DNA of 18,270 nucleotides, from the NCBI GenBank assembly GCA_035573715.1, contig DATLZZ010000017.1:1-18270 (forward strand), read 5' to 3'. The notes below the pieces were generated by a model. It did no database searches. It was not told the origin of the DNA and was given only the letters and a program-made list of their open reading frames with translations. Source of the DNA: JACPRL01 sp035573715. GTDB taxonomy: Bacteria; Acidobacteriota; Terriglobia; Acidiferrales; 2-02-FULL-67-57. The translations under genes were made by a program, and so were the position numbers. Below are positions 1-6,493 of this stretch, in pieces; positions within the stretch are counted from its first letter, which is position 1; every line of letters begins with the position of its first letter.

Positions 1-75
1 GGCCGCCGTCCGCCCCGCCTCCAGCTGTTTCAACGCCCCGATCATCTCCACTTCGCTATACTTCCGCTTCGACAT
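1..75 (-). CDS. IS3-type transposase OrfA, N-terminal fragment (runs off left edge)
   Basis: Reading leftward from an ATG at 75-73, the 25 visible codons begin MSKRKYSEVEMIGALKQLEAG. This matches the usual start of OrfA of IS3-family elements, the small helix-turn-helix protein that binds the element ends and is fused to OrfB by frameshifting. A strong Shine-Dalgarno (AGGAGGGG) lies 4 bases before the ATG. The gene leaves the window, so neither the catalytic DDE part nor completeness of the element can be judged. Solitary OrfA-like genes also exist. The identification rests on a short but characteristic N-terminus. Confidence 0.7.
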   Translation of the reverse strand, partial: MSKRKYSEVEMIGALKQLEAGRTAA

Positions 76-90
76 GCGCCCCTCCTCTCC

Positions 91-127
91 GCAGATCCGA
101 AAATCATATATGCTTCTGCGCAGATCT
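91..127. repeat. Palindrome and short repeat upstream of the transposase gene
   Basis: TCTGCGCAGA at 115-124 is a perfect 10-bp palindrome. Read on the minus strand, GATCTGCGCAGA is followed about 20 bases later by GATCTGCGGAGA, an imperfect direct repeat. It lies just before the OrfA start, where the terminal inverted repeat or transposase binding sites of an insertion sequence would be. The element boundary itself cannot be fixed because the other end is outside the window. Confidence 0.4.
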
Positions 128-170
128 AGGGGAGCAGGTCAAAGCCTCCCAGGGAGTCGAGCGGAGAGAC

Positions 171-215
171 GGCGGCAGTCCCTTCGGCTTCGCTCAGGAC
201 AAGCAAGCTGCCGCC
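171..215. repeat. Inverted repeat, probable dispersed intergenic repeat
   Basis: Eight bases (GGCGGCAG, 171-178) pair perfectly with CTGCCGCC (208-215) across a 29-base centre. The centre contains CTCAGGACAAGC (193-204), which recurs exactly at 868-879. A perfect stem plus a recurring core between a transposase gene and a damaged gene suggests a small mobile or dispersed repeat rather than coding sequence. Confidence 0.5.
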
Positions 216-227
216 CTACACGAACAG

Positions 228-806
228 TTGTTGGATGTAGGGCGGGACCTTGTGTCCCGCCGCAGGTCGGTCGTGGCGTTGCCACGGGGAACGCGGCCTC
301 GAATCTTTGTAGTGGACACGCACTTCCTCCCGCTAGAACTGCCCCAGTTGACCCGGCAGCTGAGAGTCCGTTGCCCCCGAAGCCGGTTTGTGGTTCTGCT
401 GCCCGCTCAATCGTTCAACGACGAAGCCTGCCTTCGACTCCTCTACCTCGGCATCGAAGGCGTCCTGGGAGCGTCGGACCGGCTGGCGCGAGACCTGCTC
501 GCCGCCGTCCAGGCCGTGGCGGGCGGAGACCTCTGGGCGCCGGCGCGGGTGCTGAACCTCTACAAGCAGCAAACCGAGTGGATACGCAGCCAGGAGTTCC
601 ACCAGCGCTTTGCCCTGACGGGCCGGGAGAATCAGGTGCTGCAACTGATGCTGCGGCGGCTGTCGAACAAAGAGATCGGCGAGGCGTTGGGCATCTCCGA
701 GCGCACGGTCAAGTTCCACGTCTCGAACATCCTGGCCAAGCTGCACCTCGACAGCCGCCAGCGCCTCCCCGCCGCCCTCCGCCCCGCCCTCGCCTGGTCG
801 GTTTGA
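228..806 (+). CDS. LuxR/NarL-type response regulator, receiver domain apparently 5'-truncated
   Basis: A DNA-binding transcription regulator. Residues about 129-178 are a clear LuxR/GerE helix-turn-helix (LTGRENQVLQLM, SNKEIGEALGISERTVKFHV, ILAKLHL). Residues 23-110 resemble the second half of a receiver domain: RIFVVD aligns with the strand carrying the phospho-acceptor Asp (Asp30 here), and FVVLLPA and GIEGVL follow. The first 45-50 residues of a normal receiver, with its acidic pocket, are absent, and the conserved Lys after the fifth strand is replaced (LGASD). The frame stays open upstream but runs through hairpin repeats. The listed start is a TTG without a convincing ribosome site; GTG at 252, 273 or 312 are alternatives. 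It is probably a decayed or repurposed regulator. No partner kinase is in the window. The DNA-binding call is firm; start and functionality are uncertain. Confidence 0.65.
   Translation: MLDVGRDLVSRRRSVVALPRGTRPRIFVVDTHFLPLELPQLTRQLRVRCPRSRFVVLLPAQSFNDEACLRLLYLGIEGVLGASDRLARDLLAAVQAVAGGDLWAPARVLNLYKQQTEWIRSQEFHQRFALTGRENQVLQLMLRRLSNKEIGEALGISERTVKFHVSNILAKLHLDSRQRLPAALRPALAWSV
241..261. repeat. Perfect 8-bp hairpin at the 5' end of the regulator ORF
   Basis: GGCGGGAC (241-248) and GTCCCGCC (254-261) form a perfect 8-bp stem around a 5-base loop. The hairpin lies inside the first codons of the open frame of the regulator that follows. Those codons give an arginine-rich, non-homologous peptide. 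The hairpin is therefore best read as repeat DNA fused to the front of the gene. Confidence 0.55.
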
Positions 807-817
807 AGAACCGAGAG

Positions 818-879
818 GGAAAAACAGATCCTTTGATTTCGATTTCCTTTGTCTCGATTGCTCGGGACTCAGGACAAGC
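818..879 (+). repeat. Dispersed repeat remnants between the regulator and glnA
   Basis: Positions 818-831 match 7951-7964 at 13 of 14 bases (GGAAAARCAGATCC), and 868-879 is identical to 193-204. Both matching places are also intergenic. These pieces look like degraded copies of one dispersed repeat family. No gene is visible in 807-943. Confidence 0.4.
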
Positions 880-887
880 GGGATGAC

Positions 888-940
888 GACGCTGGGGAGA
901 AGCTACCTCTCCAGCTTCCAGCCTGCTAGCAGCCAGCGTC
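888..940. terminator. Nested inverted repeat after glnA, possible bidirectional terminator
   Basis: GACGCTGG (888-895) pairs perfectly with CCAGCGTC (933-940). Inside it GAAGCT (899-904) pairs with AGCTTC (913-918), and CTGCTAGCAG (923-932) is a palindrome. It sits 4 bases beyond the glnA stop, between two convergent genes, where a transcription terminator is expected. There is no T-tract on either side, so it is not a classic intrinsic terminator. It could instead be an mRNA 3'-end stabiliser or a repeat. Confidence 0.4.
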
Positions 941-943
941 CAG

Positions 944-2353
944 CTAGGCGTCGTAGTAGAGCGAGAACTCGTAGGGGTGCGGGCGCATGCGCACGGCGTT
1001 GACCTCTTTGTCCATCTTGTACTTGATCCAGAGTTCGATGATTTCCCGGGTGAAGACGTCGCCCTTGAGCAGGAACTCGTGGTCACGCTCCAGCGCCCGC
1101 AGCGACTCTTCCAGCGAGCCCGGCAGCGAGGGCACGTTCTTCAACTCCTCGGGGCTCATGTCGTAGATGTCGCGGTCGAGCGGCTCGCCGGGGTCAATCT
1201 TGTTTTCGACGCCGTCCAGTCCCGCCATCATCATGGCGGCGAACGCCAGGTACGGATTGCAAGTCGGGTCGGGCGGGCGGAACTCGATGCGCTTGGCCTT
1301 CGGGTCGGGCGAGTACATCGGGATGCGCACCGCGGCGCTGCGGTTGCGGCGGCTGTAGGCAAGGTTGACCGGCGCCTCAAAGCCCGGCACCAGGCGCTTA
1401 TAGGAGTTGGTGGTCGGAGCGATCAACGCCGTGATCGCCGGTGCGTGCTTCAGCAGCCCGCCGATGTACCACAGCGCCGTCTGGCTCAAGCCGGCGTAGC
1501 CGTCGCCGGCAAACAGCGGCTTCCCCTTCAGCCACAGGCTCTGGTGGCAGTGCATGCCGGAGCCGTTGTCGCCGAAGATTGGTTTGGGCATAAAGGTAAC
1601 GGTCTTGCCGTACTGGTAGGCGACGTTGCGCACCACATACTTGAAGAGCATCATGCCGTCGGCGGCGCGCAGCAGGGGCGCGAAGCGGAAGTCGATTTCG
1701 GCCTGGCCGCCGGTGGCGACTTCGTGGTGGTGGCATTCGACCTCCAGCCCGCAGCGGGCCAGCGTGGTCGCCATCTCGGTGCGCAGGTCCTGGTAGTGGT
1801 CGGTGGGCGGAACCGGGAAGTAACCTTCCTTGTAGCGCGGCCGGTAGCCGAGGTTGCGCTCCTCGCGGCCCGAGTTCCAGCGACCTTCCTCGGCGTCGAT
1901 GAAGTAGAAGCCGCAGTGCTCGCGCTGGTCGAAGCGCACGTTGTCGAAGATGAAGAACTCGGCCTCGGCGCCGAAGTAGGCGGTGTCGGCCAGGCCGGTG
2001 AAACCCAGGTAGGCTTCGGCCTTGCGGGCGATGAAGCGCGGGTCGCGCGGGTAGTGCTGCTTGGTGATGGGGTCGAGGATGTCGCCGATCATGCACAGTG
2101 TGGGCGTGTCGCGAAAAGGATCCATGAAGGCCGTGGTGGGGTCGGGGATGAGCAACATATCGCTCTCATGAATGGCCGCCCAGCCGCGGATGCTGGAGCC
2201 GTCAATGCCGTAGCCGTCCTCAAAGGATTTTTCTTTCAACTGCTGAATCGGGAAGGAAACGTGCTGCCACAGCCCGGGAAGGTCGGTGAAACGCAAGTCG
2301 ACAATACGGGCCTGATTCTTCTCCGCAAACTCCAATACCTCTTTGGGGGTCAT
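944..2353 (-). CDS. glnA: Type I glutamine synthetase
   Basis: Makes glutamine from glutamate, ammonia and ATP in the cytoplasm; the main entry point of ammonium. The 469-aa length is that of the dodecameric GSI family. Visible motifs: DGSS (51-54), the metal/glutamate-site GAEAEF (128-133), NGSGMHCHQS (263-272) with the active-site His268, NRSAAVRIP (337-345) and EFRPPDPTCNPY (357-368). Tyr397 in the segment DIYDMSPEE sits at the adenylylation position of the enterobacterial enzyme, so control by GlnE-type adenylylation is plausible. ATG at 2353 is chosen because GGAGG lies 4 bases upstream and MTPKEVLEFA is the usual start. An in-frame ATG at 2419 would add 22 residues but has no ribosome site and lies about 5 bases from the predicted transcription start. 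The gene is divergent from the arginine decarboxylase gene. Confidence 0.97.
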   Translation of the reverse strand: MTPKEVLEFAEKNQARIVDLRFTDLPGLWQHVSFPIQQLKEKSFEDGYGIDGSSIRGWAAIHESDMLLIPDPTTAFMDPFRDTPTLCMIGDILDPITKQHYPRDPRFIARKAEAYLGFTGLADTAYFGAEAEFFIFDNVRFDQREHCGFYFIDAEEGRWNSGREERNLGYRPRYKEGYFPVPPTDHYQDLRTEMATTLARCGLEVECHHHEVATGGQAEIDFRFAPLLRAADGMMLFKYVVRNVAYQYGKTVTFMPKPIFGDNGSGMHCHQSLWLKGKPLFAGDGYAGLSQTALWYIGGLLKHAPAITALIAPTTNSYKRLVPGFEAPVNLAYSRRNRSAAVRIPMYSPDPKAKRIEFRPPDPTCNPYLAFAAMMMAGLDGVENKIDPGEPLDRDIYDMSPEELKNVPSLPGSLEESLRALERDHEFLLKGDVFTREIIELWIKYKMDKEVNAVRMRPHPYEFSLYYDA

Positions 2354-2430
2354 GAATCCTCCGGAAATTTTAGGGGGAGTCTGGCGCTCACCCAGAGTCG
2401 TGCTTCGGGTGGCCGCCATTTGGGGACTTC

Positions 2431-2459
2431 ACTCTATGCGAAAGCGGTCGAAGCGTCAA
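2431..2459 (-). promoter_or_regulatory. Sigma70-type promoter of glnA
   Basis: On the minus strand TTGACG (2459-2454) is followed after exactly 17 bases by TAGAGT (2436-2431), which keeps the key T, A, A and T of the -10 box. Transcription would start near 2424 and give a leader of about 70 bases before the ATG at 2353. No sigma54 -24/-12 element was noticed. Confidence 0.65.
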
Positions 2460-2500
2460 GCGGGTCACGGCCGCGCGCGCGTCCGATGGTAAAATGCTGA

Positions 2501-2529
2501 TTGACAGCGAAAAATTTTTTCCGCATAGT
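2501..2529 (+). promoter_or_regulatory. Sigma70-type promoter of the arginine decarboxylase gene
   Basis: A perfect TTGACA (2501-2506), a 17-base AT-rich spacer containing A5T6, and CATAGT (2524-2529, 4 of 6 matches). The start would be near 2536, giving a leader of about 95 bases that opens with a run of nine T (2540-2548). It faces away from the glnA promoter; the two -35 boxes are 41 bases apart. Confidence 0.65.
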
Positions 2530-2630
2530 TGTCGGCGCATTTTTTTTTCCGCCGGGGGTCGCGGCAACAAAGGCGGCGATGATGCCCTCGCTCGTGGCAC
2601 AGTGCGCGGGCCGGTGAGGCGAAGGCCGGG

Positions 2631-3182
2631 ATGTTTGTTCCGAAAAAGATTTTCCTGACAAAGGGTGTGGGGAAACACCGCGAGCGGCTTTCCAGCTTCG
2701 AGCTGGCGCTGCGCTCCGCCGGCATCGCCTCCTGCAACCTGGTGCGGGTGTCGAGCATCTTCCCGCCGCACTGCAAGCTGATTTCACGCACCGAAGGGCT
2801 GAAGCTGCTGCGCCCGGGGCAGATAACCTTCGTCGTTCTGAGCGAGAACTCCACCCGCGAGCCGCACCGCTTGATCGCCGCCTCCATCGGTTTGGCGCTG
2901 CCGGCCGACAAATCCATGTACGGCTACCTGTCCGAGCACCATTCCTTCGGCGAAACCGAAGACCGCGCCGGCGAATACGCCGAAGAGCTGGCGGCGGAAA
3001 TGCTCGCCACCACGCTGGATGTGGAGTTCGACCCCGACTTGAACTGGGACGAGAAGAAAGAAATTTACCGCATCTCGAACAAGATTGTCCGCACCATGAA
3101 CATCACCCAGTCGGCGGTGGGCGACAAGCGCGGCCTGTGGTCGACGGTGCTGACCGCCGCCATCCTCATCCCCGAAGACTGA
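2631..3182 (+). CDS. pdaD: Pyruvoyl-dependent arginine decarboxylase
   Basis: Decarboxylates arginine to agmatine, the first step of the agmatine route to polyamines; in some bacteria it also serves acid resistance. The 183-aa proenzyme shows the family self-cleavage site: in RVSSIFPPHCK the chain is expected to break between Ser41 and Ser42, turning Ser42 into the pyruvoyl cofactor of the larger subunit. The GYLSEHHSFGET segment (98-109) fits the region of the catalytic Glu. No PLP-type decarboxylase features are present. ATG 2631 is preceded by GAAGG at 5 bases. The last 17 bases overlap the end of the convergent deoxyhypusine-synthase-like gene, which probably uses or makes related polyamines. 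No agmatinase or agmatine deiminase gene is in the window. The family is confident; the cellular purpose (polyamine synthesis or acid stress) is open. Confidence 0.92.
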   Translation: MFVPKKIFLTKGVGKHRERLSSFELALRSAGIASCNLVRVSSIFPPHCKLISRTEGLKLLRPGQITFVVLSENSTREPHRLIAASIGLALPADKSMYGYLSEHHSFGETEDRAGEYAEELAAEMLATTLDVEFDPDLNWDEKKEIYRISNKIVRTMNITQSAVGDKRGLWSTVLTAAILIPED

Positions 3183-4296
3183 CCGCGTCAGCGCGCCTCG
3201 CGCCTCTCTTTCTTTTTGCTCTCGCTCCTCCGCGCGGCAGGTAGCCGATGCGCTGCAAAACCGCGCCGACAATCAGCGGCAGCGCCACGGTGGCGTCTTC
3301 CAGAACTTCCGCAAAGCGCCCGCCTTCTTCCGCGGGCACAAACTTGCCCCACGACACAGCCTCCGAGTAGGTACTGCCGGAGAGGCCGCCCCAGTGGACC
3401 GGCTCCGGACAGATGCGCAACCCGTAGTGATAGCGCTTCAAGTCGAGCTTTTCCAGCCCGCGCCGGGTGCGCAACTCAAGGTAGACGCCCACCTGCTGCG
3501 CCCAGTTGCGCGGGACGCCGCCGCCGACGGTGAGGACGCCCCAGCGCCGGGCGGCTTTCATCGTTTCCGTGAAGTGCTCCAGGTCCTCCATCGCGTCGGC
3601 GACGAGCGGCGGCTGGCCCTGCCTGCGCCGCGCCAGGTTGTGCAGGCCCATGTCGAGGCCCAGCTCCGAATCGGTGAACGACGGGACATAGACCGGCACG
3701 TTCTTTTCAAAAGCCGACTTGAGAATCCCCCGGCCACCACCGGTGCGATGCAACAATTCGCCCAGCCGGTAGTTCAGCTTCCAACTGGAGACATTCTCTT
3801 TTGCCTCCCAGCGCTCGAGAACTTTCTCCACGGTTTCCTCGACGTGGTCGAGGTTGACCTCGGGCTCCAGCGAATCGTAGACGCGGTTGTAGCCGGCCCA
3901 GAAAAGCTGGTTGTCGTCCATGCGGTGGTCATACCGGAAGTGCGAGCGGCCGGTGGCCTCGACCAGGCCGTGCGCCATCAACGCGCCGGTGGAGACGATG
4001 ACGTTGACGATGCCGCTGTCGATGAGGTCGCAGATGACCAAGCCCATCTTGCCGACGGTGAGCGCGCCGGAGAGCGTCAGCACCACCTTGCAGTCCTTGT
4101 CGCGCGCCATCGCCTCCAGCACGTCGGCGCCGTCGCCGATCTGCCGCGCGGTGTAGGCGGTCTGCCCCATGGCGCGCACCAGGTCGTCGATGCTGCGAAT
4201 CTGGCTGAGGTCGAGCGGATAAATCGGAACCAGGCGATCTTCGATGGGGTCGTGCAGGTGACGGATGCGCTTGCCGGACGGTTTGGCTTTCTTCAT
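3166..4296 (-). CDS. Deoxyhypusine synthase-like protein
   Basis: Member of the NAD-dependent deoxyhypusine synthase family (376 aa). In eukaryotes and archaea the enzyme moves an aminobutyl group from spermidine to a lysine of eIF5A. Bacteria lack eIF5A, so bacterial members are thought to transfer the group to a small amine or another acceptor, giving for example homospermidine; the substrate here is unknown. Family marks: LSGALTVGKMG (75-85) and VSTGALMAHGL (101-111) of the NAD fold, GGGVPRNW (258-265), and SEAVSWGKF (311-319), where Lys318 corresponds to the lysine that carries the imine intermediate. The active site therefore looks complete. The start is supported by GAGGAGAGGA directly before the ATG. 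The C-terminal about 20 residues are very basic and lie partly in the 17-bp overlap with the arginine decarboxylase gene. The convergent pairing supports a polyamine role. Confidence 0.85.
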   Translation of the reverse strand: MKKAKPSGKRIRHLHDPIEDRLVPIYPLDLSQIRSIDDLVRAMGQTAYTARQIGDGADVLEAMARDKDCKVVLTLSGALTVGKMGLVICDLIDSGIVNVIVSTGALMAHGLVEATGRSHFRYDHRMDDNQLFWAGYNRVYDSLEPEVNLDHVEETVEKVLERWEAKENVSSWKLNYRLGELLHRTGGGRGILKSAFEKNVPVYVPSFTDSELGLDMGLHNLARRRQGQPPLVADAMEDLEHFTETMKAARRWGVLTVGGGVPRNWAQQVGVYLELRTRRGLEKLDLKRYHYGLRICPEPVHWGGLSGSTYSEAVSWGKFVPAEEGGRFAEVLEDATVALPLIVGAVLQRIGYLPRGGARAKRKRGARRADAVSLRG

Positions 4297-4325
4297 TCCT
4301 CTCCTCGTTCCTGGATTTCGGCGAC

Positions 4326-4331
4326 AGTATA
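4326..4331 (-). promoter_or_regulatory. Probable -10 box of the deoxyhypusine synthase-like gene
   Basis: TATACT on the minus strand (5 of 6 to consensus) lies 30 bases before the start codon. The hexamer 17 bases upstream (GAGTAA) is a poor -35 box, so this is only a likely promoter, perhaps activator-dependent. Confidence 0.4.
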
Positions 4332-4347
4332 CCGCAGGCGCGCTTTC

Positions 4348-4376
4348 TTTACTCGCGCATCCGCCGATGCCATAAT
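4348..4376 (+). promoter_or_regulatory. Promoter placing the transcription start at the ATG (leaderless)
   Basis: TTTACT (4348-4353), 17 bases, then CATAAT (4371-4376, 5 of 6). The expected start, about 7 bases after the -10 box, falls on the A of the ATG at 4383. No Shine-Dalgarno sequence is seen between the -10 box and the ATG, which fits a leaderless mRNA. Confidence 0.5.
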
Positions 4377-4382
4377 CGCCTC

Positions 4383-5147
4383 ATGAGTCGCCGCCCGGCG
4401 CTGTTCGCTCTGCTTCTTCTGGTCGCGGCTGTGCCCGCGGGGGCGGAAGAGTTCATTCTCAAGGACGGCACGAGGATTGTCGGCAAGATTGTGGGCTACG
4501 AAAAGGATGCCTTTCGCGTCGAGACCAGCTTCGGCCTCGCCATCATTTACAAGGACAAGATTGAGCGCATCCTGATGACGCCCGGCCCGTCCTCGCCAGC
4601 GCCCAGCACCCCCAAGAACGAGCCCGCGCGGCCGGCGCCATCCGGGGAAGAAAAACCTGGCCGCCCCGAGCCCACCGGGCCGCCGGTGGAGGTCGTCACC
4701 GGGACGGCGTACACCAACGAAACCTACGGCTTTCGCCTCTTCAAGCCGCCCACCTGGCGCTCCTACCCGCAACTGGTGCGGCCGAAAACGCCGCTGGTGG
4801 CGGCGCTGGGCACGCCGGATGAATCCACGCTGCTGCTCATCGGCCGCGAAGCCTACAACGGGACGCTCGAAGAGTACGCGCGCGGCGCCGAGCGGCTGTT
4901 GCGGCAGTTCTACGAAGATTACCGCCCGCAGGGCGAGCGCCCCACCGAGGTCGCCGGCCTGCGCGCCCTCGAACGCAATTTCACCGCCCGCGACGGCGAG
5001 CGTTTCTGGACCGGCATGGCGGTCTACATCACCCGCGGGCGCTACTGCTACACGCTGCTCGGACTTACCACGGCCGGCGAGACGGTTCCCTTCCAACAGG
5101 CGGTGCTGCACCGCGTCGCCAACAGCCTGGAGTTTCTGCCGGAGTAA
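4383..5147 (+). CDS. Secreted protein with SH3-like N-domain and PsbP/DcrB-like C-domain, unknown function
   Basis: A 254-aa exported protein. A signal peptide is clear: SRRP, then FALLLLVAAVPAGA, with likely cleavage before Glu22-Glu23. Residues 23-65 (FILKDGTRIVGKIVGYEK and following, ending YKDKIERIL) form a small beta-rich segment of the type often seen at the start of secreted acidobacterial proteins. Residues 66-105 are a Pro/Ser/Glu-rich linker. Residues 107-254 (YTNETYGFRLFKPPTW through to VANSLEFLPE) have the layout of PsbP/DcrB-like domains, which are stress- or envelope-related in bacteria, but no specific function can be assigned. The ATG is fixed by the signal peptide although it lacks a ribosome site. 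The neighbours give no pathway hint; it ends 14 bases before the convergent tldE end. Confidence 0.8.
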   Translation: MSRRPALFALLLLVAAVPAGAEEFILKDGTRIVGKIVGYEKDAFRVETSFGLAIIYKDKIERILMTPGPSSPAPSTPKNEPARPAPSGEEKPGRPEPTGPPVEVVTGTAYTNETYGFRLFKPPTWRSYPQLVRPKTPLVAALGTPDESTLLLIGREAYNGTLEEYARGAERLLRQFYEDYRPQGERPTEVAGLRALERNFTARDGERFWTGMAVYITRGRYCYTLLGLTTAGETVPFQQAVLHRVANSLEFLPE

Positions 5148-5161
5148 CCGAGAAGGCGTGC

Positions 5162-6493
5162 TCAGTACTTGGTGACTTCGGTGAAGTGGAAGTTGGCGAC
5201 CCGCATCGCCGGCACAACCATCTCGAAGGACTCTTCGCCGGCGGCCCGCACCGCCGGGCCCAGCAGCTCCACCTGGTTGAGCATTTCTTTCAGTTTCTGG
5301 TTGAAGCGCAGGTTGCGCACGGCGTGCTTCACCTGGCCGCCTTCGACCCAGTAGATCCCGTCGCGCGACATTCCGGTGAGAATCTTCTCGTAGGGGTCAA
5401 CCTCGCGGATGTACCACAGGCGCGTCACCAGCACCCCGCGCTCGGTCGTAGAAATCATTTCCTCCAGCGAGGAGTTGCCGCCGGCGAACACCAGGTTCAT
5501 CGGCGCTTCGCCGTACTCGTTGGGCAGCGGGAAGCCGTGACCGGTGGGCTGCGTATTCATTTTTTTCGCCGTGTGGCGCGCGTAGACCAGGTTCTTCAGC
5601 ACGCCGCGCTCGACCAGTTGCACCGCCTGCCGCGGGATACCTTCGCCGTCCCAGGGCGCGCCCGCCTGCCAGCGATGGTAGACGTCGTCGGAAATCGAAA
5701 TGTTCTCGCCGAAAACTTTCTTGCCCACTTGATCCGTGAAGCAGCTCCGCTTGTCGAGCACGGCAGTGCCGGCAAAGTCGTAGAAGAGAAAGCCGACGAG
5801 GTCGAGCACGGCGGCGGGCTCGAGGATGACGGTGTAGCGGCCGGGGGCCAGTTCCTGGGGGTCGCGGTTGGCGAGGGCTTTGTCGCAGGCGCGCGCCGCC
5901 AGCTCTTCGACATCGAGGTTGCGCACGCTGACGAAGTTGCCTTTCGCCCAACCGGAGCCGCCGTCGAGGAAGGTCACGGAGAATTCGGCTTTGGTTTCGC
6001 GGTGCCGAGCAAACAGCCCGCGCGAGTTCAGCAGCGCCGCCGTGGTCGCGCTGCTCGAAAAAATGCCGGCGGCGGTCAGGTGGTTTCGCTGGGCGCGGGC
6101 AACAACTTTGCCGACCGCTTCGGCCCGCGCCTCGGGCGTGAGCGCGGCCGTCTCCTCGCAGTAGCGGTCAACCGACTGGTAGGTCTGCGGGCCGGGCAAC
6201 GGCAACAGGTCGGGATTCTGCGGCTGCCAGCGCGCGCTTTCGACGGCGCGCTCGGCGACGCGGCGCAACGAATCGGCGTCGGTCTTGTTGGTGGTGGTGC
6301 GGGCGGTGCGGCCGTCAAGCTGGGCGCGCACGGAAACGTGGATCCCCTCTTCGGCCACGTTCTGATGAATCGTGTTGTTGGCGAAGCGGGTGAGCGCCGA
6401 CTGCGTGGCCTCCAGCAACACTTCGACCTCGTCGGCCTGACTGGCTCGACGAACGACGTCGAAGATTTCCCGGCAGCGCGCCTCACTGAGCAT
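5162..6493 (-). CDS. tldE: TldE/PmbA-family protease subunit
   Basis: The non-metal-binding partner of the TldD/TldE heterodimer, a cytoplasmic protease that unfolds and cleaves peptides through a narrow cavity; known substrates include microcin B17 precursor and CcdA. At 443 aa it has the family length. It shows the TldD/PmbA N-domain (FANNTIHQNVAEEGIHVSVR) and the C-terminal half (LEPAAVLDLVGFL, ISDDVYH, GEGIPRQ, GILTGMSRDGIYW-like segment), and it lacks an HExxxH motif as expected. ATG 6493 is preferred to an in-frame TTG at 6505 because GGAG lies 6 bases before it. It overlaps the tldD stop by 11 bases, so translation is probably coupled. No RiPP precursor or toxin-antitoxin gene is next to it, so the substrate is unknown. 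Confidence 0.88.
   Translation of the reverse strand: MLSEARCREIFDVVRRASQADEVEVLLEATQSALTRFANNTIHQNVAEEGIHVSVRAQLDGRTARTTTNKTDADSLRRVAERAVESARWQPQNPDLLPLPGPQTYQSVDRYCEETAALTPEARAEAVGKVVARAQRNHLTAAGIFSSSATTAALLNSRGLFARHRETKAEFSVTFLDGGSGWAKGNFVSVRNLDVEELAARACDKALANRDPQELAPGRYTVILEPAAVLDLVGFLFYDFAGTAVLDKRSCFTDQVGKKVFGENISISDDVYHRWQAGAPWDGEGIPRQAVQLVERGVLKNLVYARHTAKKMNTQPTGHGFPLPNEYGEAPMNLVFAGGNSSLEEMISTTERGVLVTRLWYIREVDPYEKILTGMSRDGIYWVEGGQVKHAVRNLRFNQKLKEMLNQVELLGPAVRAAGEESFEMVVPAMRVANFHFTEVTKY

Noticed and set aside
74..886. A 270-codon plus-strand frame overlapping the regulator
   Set aside because: The product is Arg/Pro-rich low complexity and runs through hairpin repeats; the other frame has the LuxR helix-turn-helix.
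2354..2419. A longer glnA product starting at ATG 2419
   Set aside because: No ribosome site, and it nearly coincides with the predicted transcription start; ATG 2353 has GGAGG and the family N-terminus.
977..2500. A 507-codon open frame opposite glnA
   Set aside because: Antisense shadow of glnA without recognisable motifs or a start signal.
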